Shown here in pieces: positions 8,466 to 18,327 of a stretch of DNA of 64,000 nt. The DNA comes from Vibrio ouci (GTDB lineage: Bacteria; Pseudomonadota; Gammaproteobacteria; Enterobacterales; Vibrionaceae). Made by a program: the position numbers and the translations under genes. The stretch lies in contig NZ_SATR01000001.1 in the NCBI RefSeq assembly GCF_004551525.1, positions 310,001 to 374,000 on the forward strand, given 5' to 3'. The notes below the pieces were generated by a model. It was given only the letters and a program-made list of their open reading frames with translations, had not been told where the DNA came from and searched no databases. The number at the start of each line of letters is the position of its first letter. Positions within the stretch are counted from its first letter, which is position 1.

Positions 8466-9772
8466 TAAGAAGCAACTCCAAGAGGTGGGTTATCTGAGAT
8501 AAGAGAAAGTAGCGTCGACATCTTCTTATCGAGCTCTTGCCATTCATACTCGGCAACAGAACCGGGAACAATACCGGCACCAGCGAATAGCTGTACTTCA
8601 CCATCTAACACTAACGCACTACGAATTGCGACGCAGAATTCGGCCCTTTGATGACTAATAAAGCCCATTGAGCCAGCGTACCAACCACGAGCAAAAGGTT
8701 CATTTTGTTGAATAAAATCCATCGACTCTTGTCTAGGCAAGCCCGCTACTGCTGCCGTTGGCTGAAGAGCACCAAGCAATTGAACGCCATTAATGCCTTT
8801 GTGCAGATGAGCATGGATGCTGCGCTTAAGATGCTGGACTTTACGCAGTCGAACTAGCCTTGCTTCTTGCTCGACCACTACATCATCAGAATACGGCGAT
8901 AAACGCTCAATGATATCGTCCACCACATATTGGTTCTCATTGAGGTTTTTACTGTCACTTGCTAACCAGTTAGCCAGTTCCATATCTTGGCTGGCGTTAC
9001 TGCCTCGGCCAATTGTTCCTGCTAACGCTTCGGTGTACAGCTCTTGGCCTTGGCGTAAATAAAGGCGCTCTGGCGTTGAGCCGATAAAGCTGTGTTTTTT
9101 GTCTAAAGAAAGCAAAAAGTGAAAGCTATGATGGTTGCTCAAATAGCTAGATTTCAACAAACGAGAAGCACACAACGGCTGATCAAGTGAGACCGTTGTC
9201 TTTCGCGCTAATACCACTTTCTTGAAATCATCATTTTCAATGCCCGTTAGCACCTTGTCAACCAATTCAGACCATTGCTCTTTTTCAGGCACATGCTGAA
9301 TGCTTTCAATATGAGATGAAATAGGTGGTAGTGGTGCTACGTCTAGTTGCAGCTTATATAAGCCAGCGAGAGTACGATGTTTCTCTACATTGAGGTTAAC
9401 CGCTAACGACCATTTGTCATCAAAACGGATTAACTCCACTTGCGGCAGAAAAAAGAAAGAAGACATACAACGGCGATTTTTTCCGGTGTGACCGTCAAAG
9501 GAACGACCACCCCAAATGCGCTGATCATCGGCTAAAATCGCGTAAGCAGGTGCAGGATCCACGAAAGTATGTAACTGACCTAGCGCAACCACCTCTTCGC
9601 GGGTATCGCGAGATTGCCAATAAAACTTTGGAAATAATGGCTGGGCGTCTAACCAGTCAATAAATGGGAAGTCAGGTTTTTCCTCAAGAACTTGAACTAG
9701 ACGGGTTGTACCGTCTTTCGCATCCTTTACGCGTTCGATCAGTTCAGTAACGGCTTGATGAAAGTATGACAA
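8465..9772 (-). CDS. menF: Isochorismate synthase MenF
   Basis: A 435-residue chorismate-binding enzyme that converts chorismate to isochorismate, the first committed step to menaquinone. The C-terminal catalytic half has FKKVVLARKTT, TEALAGTIGRG and GAGIVPGSVAEYEWQE. The start codon is TTG at 9772, supported by GAGG five bases upstream; the next in-frame Met is too far inside the protein. It heads the men operon. A MITE-like element ends only 27 bp upstream of this start, so the native promoter has probably been displaced or is supplied by the element. Confidence 0.94.
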   Translation of the reverse strand: MSYFHQAVTELIERVKDAKDGTTRLVQVLEEKPDFPFIDWLDAQPLFPKFYWQSRDTREEVVALGQLHTFVDPAPAYAILADDQRIWGGRSFDGHTGKNRRCMSSFFFLPQVELIRFDDKWSLAVNLNVEKHRTLAGLYKLQLDVAPLPPISSHIESIQHVPEKEQWSELVDKVLTGIENDDFKKVVLARKTTVSLDQPLCASRLLKSSYLSNHHSFHFLLSLDKKHSFIGSTPERLYLRQGQELYTEALAGTIGRGSNASQDMELANWLASDSKNLNENQYVVDDIIERLSPYSDDVVVEQEARLVRLRKVQHLKRSIHAHLHKGINGVQLLGALQPTAAVAGLPRQESMDFIQQNEPFARGWYAGSMGFISHQRAEFCVAIRSALVLDGEVQLFAGAGIVPGSVAEYEWQELDKKMSTLLSLISDNPPLGVAS

Positions 9773-9799
9773 ATCAGCCTCGTATGCACAGAGATTAAC

Positions 9800-10065
9800 A
9801 GGGTCTGTTGACCTTTTGCGGTTAAATTTTGTTCGAGATAAAAGCGTTTTAATCGCGGCGAGAGGTTTGTTGCCTAGTCAACTAAGCTAAACACCTCTCA
9901 ACAAAGAGTAAAACGCTTTTAGCCGAACCCTTTGGGCAGCGTTTGTGGGCCCTTTTTACTGCGTTATCGGCTTATCAGGTAGGAAAACTACATTTCAAAG
10001 CCTCTGCCTTGTATAAAGACCCCACAAACAGCTGCAAAAATCAGCTCAAAAGGTCAACAGACCCT
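9800..10065. mobile_element. MITE-like element with perfect 19-bp terminal inverted repeats
   Basis: AGGGTCTGTTGACCTTTTG at 9800-9818 is repeated exactly in inverse orientation at 10047-10065. The 266-bp interior has no useful reading frame. It contains one large cruciform: TAAAAGCGTTTTA (9839-9851) with TAAAACGCTTTTA (9909-9921), nested with GAGAGGT (9860-9866) and ACCTCTC (9893-9899). A second inverted pair of GTTTGTGGG type lies in the right half. These are features of a non-autonomous miniature transposable element. No clear target-site duplication is visible (left flank TTAAC, right flank TTCTA). It sits in the divergent menF/alaA intergenic region. Confidence 0.85.
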
Positions 10066-10257
10066 TTCTATTTTACCTCGCTACTCTATTTATAGACCTC
10101 ACTCAAATCAAGGTTGCAAACAATGTTTTGCGAAATCCTGTGATAACGGGCGTGCTACAAAGGCTTTATTGTTGCCATCAAACCAGATTTTTATTCTAAA
10201 GAACCGTTTTTTGGGTTACTTTAATAAAGTTATTCAATTATTTTTAGGTTTTAATCA
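10066..10257. other. alaA upstream region
   Basis: This 192-bp AT-rich stretch between the MITE-like element and alaA should hold the alaA promoter. I see no convincing operator, RNA gene or open frame in it. Confidence 0.4.
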
Positions 10258-11472
10258 ATGCAAAATATCGGGATGTCGTCAAAACTCGACAATGTCTGCT
10301 ATGACATTAGGGGTCCTGTACTCAAACATGCTAAGCGCATGGAGGAAGAGGGACATAAAATACTGAAGCTTAACATCGGTAACCCTGCCCCATTTGGCTT
10401 TGACGCCCCAGATGAAATTTTGGTTGATGTGATTCGTAACTTGCCGACTTCTCAAGGCTATTGCGACTCAAAAGGTATTTATTCCGCCCGTAAAGCCGTG
10501 GTGCAACATTACCAACGCAAAGGCATTCGTTCATTAGACGTCGAAGACGTTTATATTGGTAACGGCGCTTCAGAGTTGATCGTGATGGCGATGCAAGCCT
10601 TGCTAAACAATGGCGATGAAATGCTGGTACCTGCACCAGACTACCCACTCTGGACCGCATCAGTTGCTCTGTCTGGTGGTAAAGCGGTTCACTACATGTG
10701 TGACGAAGAAGCCGATTGGTACCCAGACCTAGATGATATTAAGAGTAAGATCACGCCAAAAACACGCGGTATTGTTCTTATCAACCCTAACAACCCGACT
10801 GGCGCCGTCTACAGCCGTGACTTCTTATTAGAAGTGATTGAGATTGCACGCCAACACAAACTGATCATTTTTGCTGACGAGATTTACGACAAAGTGTTAT
10901 ACGACGGTGCAACGCACACCTCGGTAGCGACTCTGACTGAAGATGTATTGGTTGTGACTTTTAACGGTTTGTCTAAAGCTTACCGTGTATGTGGTTTCCG
11001 TGGTGGTTGGATGTTCCTTACTGGCCCTAAACACCAAGCGCAAGGTTACATCAACGGCTTAGACATGCTCTCCTCGATGCGTTTGTGTGCCAACGTGCCA
11101 ATGCAACACGCAATTCAAACCGCACTAGGTGGTTACCAGAGTATTAACGAATTACTGCTTCCAGGTGGGCGTCTTCTTGAGCAGCGTGACCGCGCATGGG
11201 AGTTGATCAACCAGATCCCTGGTGTTTCTTGTGTCAAACCAAAAGGGGCGATGTATCTGTTCCCGAAGATCGACACTAAGATGTACAACATTAAAGATGA
11301 CCAGAAAATGGTACTCGACTTCCTCGTTCAGGAAAAAGTACTGCTGGTGCAAGGCACAGGCTTCAACTGGCCAAAACCAGACCACTTCCGCATTGTGACT
11401 TTACCGCACGTTGAAGACTTAGAAATTGCTATTGGTCGTTTCGAGCGCTTCTTATCAACCTACAGCCAGTAG
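10258..11472 (+). CDS. alaA: Alanine transaminase AlaA (class I/II PLP aminotransferase)
   Basis: A 404-residue cytoplasmic aminotransferase making alanine from pyruvate with glutamate. PLP-enzyme landmarks are NPNNPTG (176-182), DEIYDK (207-212) and the Schiff-base lysine K240 in NGLSKAYR. Length, N-terminal KLDNVCYDIRGPV and overall sequence match AlaA/YfbQ of enterobacteria. It is followed by a terminator before yfbR, so the two are probably separate units despite their conserved adjacency. Confidence 0.95.
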   Translation: MQNIGMSSKLDNVCYDIRGPVLKHAKRMEEEGHKILKLNIGNPAPFGFDAPDEILVDVIRNLPTSQGYCDSKGIYSARKAVVQHYQRKGIRSLDVEDVYIGNGASELIVMAMQALLNNGDEMLVPAPDYPLWTASVALSGGKAVHYMCDEEADWYPDLDDIKSKITPKTRGIVLINPNNPTGAVYSRDFLLEVIEIARQHKLIIFADEIYDKVLYDGATHTSVATLTEDVLVVTFNGLSKAYRVCGFRGGWMFLTGPKHQAQGYINGLDMLSSMRLCANVPMQHAIQTALGGYQSINELLLPGGRLLEQRDRAWELINQIPGVSCVKPKGAMYLFPKIDTKMYNIKDDQKMVLDFLVQEKVLLVQGTGFNWPKPDHFRIVTLPHVEDLEIAIGRFERFLSTYSQ

Positions 11473-11500
11473 TAATTAGATTCGTTCTTTCATATGCTTA

Positions 11501-11526
11501 AAGGGTACTCATTGAGTGCCCTTTTC
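11501..11526 (+). terminator. Terminator of alaA
   Basis: AAGGGTACTC (11501-11510) pairs with GAGTGCCCTT (11514-11523) around a three-base loop, with one T-G wobble, and is followed by TTCATTT. It lies inside the longest possible reading frame of yfbR and therefore argues for the shorter yfbR start. Confidence 0.7.
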
Positions 11527-11544
11527 ATTTCATGGAGTAAAGAA

Positions 11545-12159
11545 ATGCCGCAAGACAACGATTCAGAACACAATTATAAGGAAAGTCACTTTTTCGCTCA
11601 CTTGGCACGGATGAAATTGATTCAGCGCTGGCCACTGATGCGCTCTGTGTCGACTGAAAACATTTCTGAACATAGCTTACAAGTCGCTTTTGTTGCCCAT
11701 GCTCTCGCTCTGATAAAAAACAAGAAGTTTGGCGCTAATCTCAATCCAGAGCGCATCGCGATTTTGGGCATGTACCATGACACCAGTGAAGTGCTAACTG
11801 GCGATTTACCTACTCCAGTCAAATACTACAATCCTGAGATTGCTAAAGAGTATAAGAAGATTGAAGCGGCCGCAGAGCAGAAACTGCTTTCAATGCTACC
11901 TGAAGAGTTCCAAGAGGACTTCGCCCCTTTCCTTGTTTCTACCGCAGCACATGAAGAAGACGCAGATATAGTCAAGCAAGCCGACACGATTTGTGCCTAC
12001 TTAAAATGTTTAGAGGAATTGAGCGCGGGCAACCACGAATATGCGCTGGCTAAAAAGCGCCTAGATATCACCCTTAAAGAGCGCAGTAGCCGTGAGATGG
12101 ACTACTTTCTCAATGTCTTTGCGCCAAGCTTTGAGCTTTCTCTGGATGAAATCAGCTAA
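11545..12159 (+). CDS. yfbR: 5'-deoxynucleotidase YfbR (HD domain)
   Basis: A 204-residue HD-domain phosphohydrolase acting on deoxyribonucleoside 5'-monophosphates. Metal-binding residues are H43 (SEHSLQ), H78-D79 (MYHDTSE) and D147 ([12 protein letters not shown]). I place the start at the ATG at 11545, which has GGAG seven bases upstream. The longer frame from 11494 would begin inside the alaA terminator. The last eight bases overlap the convergent LysR gene. Confidence 0.93.
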   Translation: MPQDNDSEHNYKESHFFAHLARMKLIQRWPLMRSVSTENISEHSLQVAFVAHALALIKNKKFGANLNPERIAILGMYHDTSEVLTGDLPTPVKYYNPEIAKEYKKIEAAAEQKLLSMLPEEFQEDFAPFLVSTAAHEEDADIVKQADTICAYLKCLEELSAGNHEYALAKKRLDITLKERSSREMDYFLNVFAPSFELSLDEIS

Positions 12160-13063
12160 TATCAGTTGTCTGATCACTTTTAAAACTGTGGAGTAGGAAG
12201 TCGATCAACTCTTTCTTACGTTTTGGCATCAGCTTGCGGTCAGCATAGACAAGACTCACTTCCACTTCGGGCATTTTGTATTCGGGTAATAAACGGACTA
12301 AACGGCCAGTGGCAAAGTGTTCACGACAGATAAATTCAGGTAGCACAGCAATCCCTAGGCCATCAAGAGAGGCTTTAAGGCACGCAGTGATGGTATTGAC
12401 TCGCAGTCGGTATGGCAGGTCAATTTGATAAGAGCTTTCATCATCAAGTTGTAAGTGCCACTTCGGCAAGCGTGCCGCTTTATTGGAGACTTCAACCATT
12501 TGATGAGGAGCGATTAAGTCTAAGTGGTGCTCAATCATCCCGTACTCTTCGAGATAGTCAGGACTTGCGACCAAGGCGCGCTTTGAGGCCGTTAAATAGC
12601 GCGAGACAAGATTAGAATCTTCCAATTCTCCGATCTGAGCATACAGATCAATCCCCTCACCGATAATATCGACCTCTCTGTTCGAGAGTTCTAAGTTCAT
12701 AGTGACATTCGGGTAGAGTTTCAAAAATTGATTAATATAGGAGCCCAATACCTGATGCCCTAGTTCGACAGGTAACACGATATTCAAAGGGCCTCTAACT
12801 AAGTCTTGATTGGCCGAGACTTCTAGCTCTGCTTGATTCATCACTTCCAACATCTGCTGACTGGATTGATAAAACTTTTCACCTTCCGGGGTTAACACTA
12901 AGCTGCGTGTCGAACGAGTGATCAATCTCACACCTAAATGCTGCTCCAACTCACCTAGCTTTCGGCTTACCGTAGACTTTGTCATTCGTAAAGATTCAGC
13001 AGCGTGAGTAAAGCTACCACAATCAACAACTTGAACGAATATAGTTACTGCATTTAGGTCCAT
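12152..13063 (-). CDS. LysR-family transcriptional regulator
   Basis: A 303-residue LysR protein with an N-terminal helix-turn-helix ([24 protein letters not shown], residues 17-40) and a C-terminal effector-binding domain of the CrgA/YhjC type. It is divergent from the efflux pair at 13186-15794 and is the obvious candidate for its regulation. The effector is unknown. Its 3' end overlaps yfbR by 8 bp. Confidence 0.9.
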   Translation of the reverse strand: MDLNAVTIFVQVVDCGSFTHAAESLRMTKSTVSRKLGELEQHLGVRLITRSTRSLVLTPEGEKFYQSSQQMLEVMNQAELEVSANQDLVRGPLNIVLPVELGHQVLGSYINQFLKLYPNVTMNLELSNREVDIIGEGIDLYAQIGELEDSNLVSRYLTASKRALVASPDYLEEYGMIEHHLDLIAPHQMVEVSNKAARLPKWHLQLDDESSYQIDLPYRLRVNTITACLKASLDGLGIAVLPEFICREHFATGRLVRLLPEYKMPEVEVSLVYADRKLMPKRKKELIDFLLHSFKSDQTTDIS

Positions 13064-13185
13064 TCACTTTCCTCACCCTGGTTATTAGCTCAATTTCTGC
13101 AACAGTGTTTTCAGTTTTTCCTATCTTATCAACCAATACAGATGATTTACAATTCGTTACATTCAATGAATTCGAGAATGCGTCA

Positions 13186-14244
13186 ATGACAGAAACACAC
13201 GACATGCCAACCAAGAAAAAAACGCGCAACAAAGCCCCTCTTATTGCTACAGTCATTATGCTGTCTCTCGGGCTATTAGGTGGCGGCTATTGGTTTGGCT
13301 ATGGTCAATACTTCGAATCGACTGATAACGCCTACCTTCAAGGTGATATCACCACAATCAGCCCAAAAGTCTCCGGCTACATCGTTAAATCCTATGTAAC
13401 GGATAACCAAGTGGTTAAACAAGGCGATCTTCTAGCACAAATCGACGACCGAGATTATCAAGCGACACTTGACCAAGCGAATGCTCATTTAGAAGTCACC
13501 CAATCTAGCGTTAATAATCTATATGCTCAGCAAACCTTGCAACGTAGCCAAATTAACCAAGCTAAAAGCCAAGTTGATTCCGCGCAAGCTGAGTACGATC
13601 GCGCGGTTCAGCAAGTCGCTCGCTCTCGCAGTCTCTTGAAACGTAATTATGCGTCTCAAGATGAAGTCGACAGCATGCTGGCGCAACAAAAAGTCACTCT
13701 AGCGCAGTTAGAGCAAGCGAAAGCTAATCTAGTTGCAGCCAATGATCAGCTAGTGGTTATCGCCAGCGAAGTTGAACAAGCAAAAGCGTCAGTGACAGAA
13801 GCAAATGCCCAATTAGAGCAAGCGCAGCTTAATCTTAACTACACCAAAATCTACGCACCTGCCGATGGTGTAATTGGCAAACGTAGCGTACGTGAAGGCT
13901 TGCTCGTCCAGGCTGGCACACCGTTAATGAGCCTAGTACCAAACAATGCAGTGTGGATTGAAGCTAACTTCAAAGAAACTCAACTGAGTGGTATTCACCA
14001 AGGTCAAAAAGTAGAAGTCGAATTAGATGCCTTCCCGGGTCAAACATTGGAAGGCGTGGTAGACAGCTTCTCACCAGCGACTGGAGCTAAGTTCGCCCTA
14101 TTACCACCTGAAAATGCGACGGGTAACTTCACTAAAATCGTTCAGCGTGTTCCGGTTAAAATCGTCATCCCTGATCAAAAAGATCTTCAAGGTCGCCTGA
14201 TGCCAGGTTTATCCGTGGTCACTACCATTGATACACGAGGCTAA
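13186..14244 (+). CDS. EmrA-type membrane fusion protein (HlyD family)
   Basis: A 353-residue periplasmic adaptor linking an inner-membrane MFS pump to an outer-membrane channel. One N-terminal membrane helix (about 19-39) is followed by the lipoyl half-motif (TDNAYLQGDITTISPKVSGY, 46-65), a long Gln/Ala-rich coiled-coil hairpin (about 95-215), and the second lipoyl half with beta-barrel (NYTKIYAPADGVIGKR onward). I start at the ATG at 13186; a longer frame begins at 13105 but would add 27 residues ahead of the usual short cytoplasmic tail. The next gene begins two bases after the stop. No outer-membrane partner is encoded here. Confidence 0.9.
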   Translation: MTETHDMPTKKKTRNKAPLIATVIMLSLGLLGGGYWFGYGQYFESTDNAYLQGDITTISPKVSGYIVKSYVTDNQVVKQGDLLAQIDDRDYQATLDQANAHLEVTQSSVNNLYAQQTLQRSQINQAKSQVDSAQAEYDRAVQQVARSRSLLKRNYASQDEVDSMLAQQKVTLAQLEQAKANLVAANDQLVVIASEVEQAKASVTEANAQLEQAQLNLNYTKIYAPADGVIGKRSVREGLLVQAGTPLMSLVPNNAVWIEANFKETQLSGIHQGQKVEVELDAFPGQTLEGVVDSFSPATGAKFALLPPENATGNFTKIVQRVPVKIVIPDQKDLQGRLMPGLSVVTTIDTRG

Positions 14245-14246
14245 TT

Positions 14247-15794
14247 ATGAGCCAAGCAGTCGTTGCTCACACCGATCAAGAACAGCAAGTCCCCTTTCGT
14301 CACTGGATTGCGCTTTTTGGCGGCCTTCTCGGTGCCTTTATGGCCATCTTAGACATTCAGATCACCAACTCGTCGCTGAAAGACATTCAAGGTGCCCTAT
14401 CTGCGACTCTCGATGAAAGCTCGTGGATTTCGACTTCTTATCTGGTGGCTGAGATGATCGCGATTCCACTTAGTGGTTGGCTATCTAAAGCTCTCGGTAA
14501 ACGACGTTATCTCACTTGGACAACGGCCATCTTTACCATATCCTCATTGCTCTGTTCGTTCTCTTGGAACATGACATCTATGATCGTGTTTCGAGCGATG
14601 CAGGGCTTTAGTGGCGGTGCGTTAATTCCGTTGGCATTCTCACTCGTCATTCAGCTTCTGCCATTAAACAAGCGTGCAGTGGGTATGGCTTTGTTTGGTG
14701 TCACAGCCACCTTTGCTCCTTCTATCGGGCCGACCTTTGGTGGCTGGCTGACAGAAAACTTATCTTGGCACTACATCTTCTACATCAACATTCCGCCAGC
14801 ACTGTTGCTGATTGCAATGATTCGCTACGGTTTAGATGATGAGCCGTTAGAACTGGCAACACTGAAAAAAGCCGACTGGTTTGGCATTGCTACCATGGCA
14901 CTCGGCCTTGGCTGTCTAGAAGTGGTACTGGAAGAAGGAAATCGTGAAGAGTGGTTTAGCTCAAGCTTCATTATTACGCTAAGCATTATCTCAGCGGTCA
15001 GTTTGGTCTATTTCATCATCAATGAACTCCAGCATAAGAAACCACTGGTTAACCTGCGTTTACTGCGAAATGGCCAATTTGCGATGTCCTGTATCGCCTA
15101 CCTGATTTTAGGTATGGCATTACTGGGATCCATCTACGTATTGCCGCTCTATTTGACTCAAATTCAGCAATACAACGCGATGGAAATCGGCGAAGTACTG
15201 ATGTGGATGGGCTTTCCTCAGCTACTCATCTTCCCTCTAGTACCTAAACTGACGCAAATCATCAAACCTAAGTATCTCGTGACCTTTGGCTTTGCGATGT
15301 TTGGCCTGAGTTGCTACGTGAATACCCACATGACCGTCGACTTTGGCGGACAGCAGTTGATTCTGTCGATGCTGCTACGCGCAATTGGTAGCCCGTTTAT
15401 TATGGTGCCACTCTCTTTAGTGGCGATGAAAAATATCAGTAAGCTCGATACGCCCGACGCTTCGACTTTAACCAATGTCATGCGTAACTTGGGCGGCGCA
15501 TTCAGCATTGCCATTATTGCGACGCTGTTGGATAACAAAACACGTGAGCATTTAGGCCATATTAAAGAGTCGTTGACCTCAGTGAGTATTGACGGTTGGA
15601 ATGCTCTGCACCAGCAGCAAGCCTTCTTTATTCAATCCGGTAGTGACGCTGCAACGGCGATGCAGCAAGCTCAGGCTAGTTTGTTGGGCACCATGCAACG
15701 CGACGCCGCAATCATGGCTTATAACGATGTATTCCTGATGATGACGCTCTTTCTTGGCGTTGCAGCAATATTGGTTTTAAGTATGAAAGATTAG
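14247..15794 (+). CDS. DHA2-family MFS drug efflux permease (EmrB-like)
   Basis: A 515-residue inner-membrane proton antiporter, with hydrophobicity consistent with the 14 helices of the DHA2 family. The first helix has the FMAILDIQITNSSL signature, the loop after helix 2 has GWLSKALGKRR (motif A), and the fifth-helix motif C appears as ATFAPSIGPTFGGWL. It is transcribed with the upstream fusion protein (2-bp gap), and together they would expel hydrophobic toxicants. Actual substrates cannot be read from the sequence. Confidence 0.92.
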   Translation: MSQAVVAHTDQEQQVPFRHWIALFGGLLGAFMAILDIQITNSSLKDIQGALSATLDESSWISTSYLVAEMIAIPLSGWLSKALGKRRYLTWTTAIFTISSLLCSFSWNMTSMIVFRAMQGFSGGALIPLAFSLVIQLLPLNKRAVGMALFGVTATFAPSIGPTFGGWLTENLSWHYIFYINIPPALLLIAMIRYGLDDEPLELATLKKADWFGIATMALGLGCLEVVLEEGNREEWFSSSFIITLSIISAVSLVYFIINELQHKKPLVNLRLLRNGQFAMSCIAYLILGMALLGSIYVLPLYLTQIQQYNAMEIGEVLMWMGFPQLLIFPLVPKLTQIIKPKYLVTFGFAMFGLSCYVNTHMTVDFGGQQLILSMLLRAIGSPFIMVPLSLVAMKNISKLDTPDASTLTNVMRNLGGAFSIAIIATLLDNKTREHLGHIKESLTSVSIDGWNALHQQQAFFIQSGSDAATAMQQAQASLLGTMQRDAAIMAYNDVFLMMTLFLGVAAILVLSMKD

Positions 15795-15803
15795 CCGCAA
15801 ATG

Positions 15804-15847
15804 CACGTGAAACGGCGATATTTCGTCGTTCTCACGTGTATTTCTTT
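15804..15847 (+). terminator. Terminator of the efflux operon
   Basis: CACGTGA (15804-15810) pairs with TCACGTG (15832-15838), with further inner pairing of ACG/CGT type, followed by a T-rich tail (TATTTCTTT). Confidence 0.6.
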
Positions 15848-15900
15848 GTATTTATCATGTAACGGGTGTACGGTAAGAAAAAAGACAAGGGAGTACACCT

Positions 15901-17217
15901 ATGACGTTTAAAATCAGCTCCTTATGGTTCGAAAGACACGACGATGAGCATAAAATTCGTCGTGACGACCACCGCAGTCCCTACCAGCGCGATCGCGCTC
16001 GTATTCTTCATTCTGCCGCGTTTAGGCGCCTGCAGGCTAAAACTCAGGTCCACGGCAATAGCTTTGATGATTTTCACCGCACCCGTCTGACGCACTCACT
16101 TGAGGCGGCGCAATTGGGTACCGGTATTGTTGCCCAGATTAAGAAGAAGCAACCTGAGTTTCGTGACCTGTTACCTAGTGACAGCCTTATTGATTCATTA
16201 TGTTTAGCCCATGATATAGGCCACCCACCCTACGGCCACGGGGGCGAAGTCGCCCTCAATTATATGATGCGTGAGCATGGTGGTTTTGAAGGTAATGCGC
16301 AGACGTTTCGTATCGTCACTAAACTTGAGCCATATACTGAGTTGTTTGGTATGAACTTAGCCCGTCGTACTTTGTTAGGACTTATCAAGTACCCCGCGCT
16401 TATCAGCCAAACCCGTGCTGATGTTATGCCTGAATGCGTTTCCCATCAACGCAAACTCAAAGCGCGTGATTGGTCTCCCGCTAAAGGACTTTATGACTGC
16501 GATGCAGACCTGTTTGATTGGGTGTTAGCGCCACTGAGTGAAAACGATAGGGCTATTTTTAGCCAGATGCGCGACGAGCAATACCTAGAGACAGAGCATA
16601 AGAAGACCCGTTATAAGTCTATCGACTGTTCGATTATGGAGCTCGCCGACGACATCGCTTATGGCGTGCATGATTTAGAAGATGCCTTGGTTCTTGGCAT
16701 GGTCAATCGTAACCAGTGGGTAGAGGGTGCCGCGAGCCTATTGGCTGAATGTGGTGATCCATGGTTTGAAAAGCATATCGCGTCTATTTCAGACATGCTG
16801 CTGTCTGGTACTCATCACCAACGTAAAGACGCGATTGGCGGTATGGTTAACGCCCTGCTGACTAGCATTTCAATTAAGCCAGTCGATGCGCCATTTGAGT
16901 CACAGTTACTGGCTTTTAACGCCGTACTTGAACCTTCAATGGCCAATGCTTTGGAGATCCTAAAACGCTTTGTCAGCCAGTACGTAATCCAAGTCCCTCA
17001 TGTTCAAGTGATGGAGTATAAAGGCCAACAGATCATTATGGATATTTTTGAGGCACTCAATGCTGACCCAGAGCGATTATTACCCATCGATATCAAGCAA
17101 AAGTGGTCAAATAGAAATGATGAGAGTAACGGTTATCGTGTGATTGCAGACTATATCTCTTCAATGACGGATGGCCACGCTCAAAGGCTGCACCAACAGC
17201 TATTCTCTTCTCATTAA
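15901..17217 (+). CDS. dGTPase-like HD-domain triphosphohydrolase
   Basis: A 438-residue HD-superfamily protein of the dGTP triphosphohydrolase family (type 2, shorter than the 505-residue E. coli Dgt). Metal ligands are H65 (RLTHSLEAA), H104-D105 and H108 (LAHDIGHPPYGHGGE), plus a later Asp in ELADDIAYGVHDLEDAL. It would hydrolyse dNTPs to deoxynucleosides and triphosphate. AAGGGAG lies seven bases upstream of the ATG. Family is secure; true dGTP specificity is not established for this subgroup. Confidence 0.9.
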   Translation: MTFKISSLWFERHDDEHKIRRDDHRSPYQRDRARILHSAAFRRLQAKTQVHGNSFDDFHRTRLTHSLEAAQLGTGIVAQIKKKQPEFRDLLPSDSLIDSLCLAHDIGHPPYGHGGEVALNYMMREHGGFEGNAQTFRIVTKLEPYTELFGMNLARRTLLGLIKYPALISQTRADVMPECVSHQRKLKARDWSPAKGLYDCDADLFDWVLAPLSENDRAIFSQMRDEQYLETEHKKTRYKSIDCSIMELADDIAYGVHDLEDALVLGMVNRNQWVEGAASLLAECGDPWFEKHIASISDMLLSGTHHQRKDAIGGMVNALLTSISIKPVDAPFESQLLAFNAVLEPSMANALEILKRFVSQYVIQVPHVQVMEYKGQQIIMDIFEALNADPERLLPIDIKQKWSNRNDESNGYRVIADYISSMTDGHAQRLHQQLFSSH

Positions 17218-17225
17218 TCCAAGCT

Positions 17226-17259
17226 ATGACTAGAGTGACAAGCTCGTCACTCTAGTCAT
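17226..17259. terminator. 14-bp stem between convergent genes
   Basis: A perfect 14-bp inverted repeat (17226-17239 and 17246-17259) with a six-base loop fills most of the 54-bp gap between the convergent dGTPase and add genes. Neither side has a real T tract, so its strength as an intrinsic terminator is uncertain. Confidence 0.55.
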
Positions 17260-17271
17260 CATCCCTTCCAA

Positions 17272-18309
17272 TTAGTGATTAAACTCGCTAACAAATTGAT
17301 TGAGCTTACCTAGTAGTCGACCTTTTTGTTCATCATTAATAAAACTGGCAGCAATCGCATTGCGGGTAAAGCTAGCCAGCTCTTGATTCGTCATCTCATG
17401 ACTCTGCGCAACGGCGTGGAAGTTGGCATTCATGTAACCACCAAAATAGGCAGGGTCGTCAGAGTTTATCGTGACGCATAAACCGCGCCGAAGCAGGTCA
17501 ACGATATTATGCTGTTCCATTTTCTCGAACACTTTTAATTTGGTATTCGACAATGGGCAGACCGTCAGTGGCATCTTGTTGTTCGCTAGTGCATACAGTA
17601 GGTTGTCATCGTCCGAGCAACGCACACCATGGTCAATACGGCTCACTTTGAGCAGTTCCAAACTGTCATAGATATTACTCACAGGCCCTTCTTCCCCAGC
17701 GTGGGCTACCGTTAGAAAGCCCTCTTCTAACGCTTTGCTATAAACGCGAGCAAATTTCTCTGGCGGGTGGCCAAGCTCCGAAGAATCTAAACCCACACCG
17801 ATAATCTTATCCTTGTGAGCCAAGGCTTCAAACAGAGTATCGAAAGCGCTCTCTTCATCAAGATGACGCAAAAAGCACATGATGATCTGACTGCTAATTC
17901 CAAGCTTCTCTTCGCCATCTTTCAATGCTCGATGTATGCCGTTAATTACAGTATCAAACGCGATCCCGCGACTGGTATGAGTCTGTGGATCAAAGAAAAT
18001 CTCTGTATGAATCACATTGTCTTGCTGACAGCGAAGTAAGTAAGCCCATGTCAGATCGTAAAAGTCCTGCTCATGAATCAGCACATTTGCCCCTTGGTAA
18101 TAGATATCAAGGAACGATTGTAGATTGGTAAATTGGTAAGCGGCTTTGACTTCTTCTGGCGTAGCAAAAGGTAATTCGATGTTGTTGCGCTTTGCCAGCT
18201 CAAACATCATCTCGGGCTCTAAAGAACCTTCAATATGTAGGTGAAGTTCAACTTTCGGTAGTTGTTCAATAAAAGCAGTTTGATTATTCACGCTTGTGTC
18301 TCCATTCAT
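17272..18309 (-). CDS. add: Adenosine/adenine deaminase family protein (type 2 adenine deaminase)
   Basis: A 345-residue zinc amidohydrolase. Metal ligands are in HLH (H23, H25), HAGEEG is present, and the catalytic Asp pair is in TINSDDPAYF. The segments FLDIYYQGANVL, DLTWAYL, EIFFDPQTH and GVGLDSSELGHPP are typical of the type 2 adenine deaminase branch (adenine to hypoxanthine and ammonia) rather than classical adenosine deaminase. The gene has long been called add in Vibrio vulnificus, where it carries the known adenine riboswitch, so I keep that symbol. I start at the ATG at 18309; a 16-residue longer frame begins in the loop of a leader hairpin and is unlikely. The riboswitch and promoter lie upstream. 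Confidence 0.88.
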   Translation of the reverse strand: MNGDTSVNNQTAFIEQLPKVELHLHIEGSLEPEMMFELAKRNNIELPFATPEEVKAAYQFTNLQSFLDIYYQGANVLIHEQDFYDLTWAYLLRCQQDNVIHTEIFFDPQTHTSRGIAFDTVINGIHRALKDGEEKLGISSQIIMCFLRHLDEESAFDTLFEALAHKDKIIGVGLDSSELGHPPEKFARVYSKALEEGFLTVAHAGEEGPVSNIYDSLELLKVSRIDHGVRCSDDDNLLYALANNKMPLTVCPLSNTKLKVFEKMEQHNIVDLLRRGLCVTINSDDPAYFGGYMNANFHAVAQSHEMTNQELASFTRNAIAASFINDEQKGRLLGKLNQFVSEFNH

Positions 18310-18327
18310 TTTGACTGGGTTCCAACA

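Noticed and set aside
11494..11544. N-terminal extension of yfbR from the ATG at 11494
   Set aside because: It would be translated through the alaA terminator and adds residues absent from the family; the ATG at 11545 has a good ribosome-binding site.
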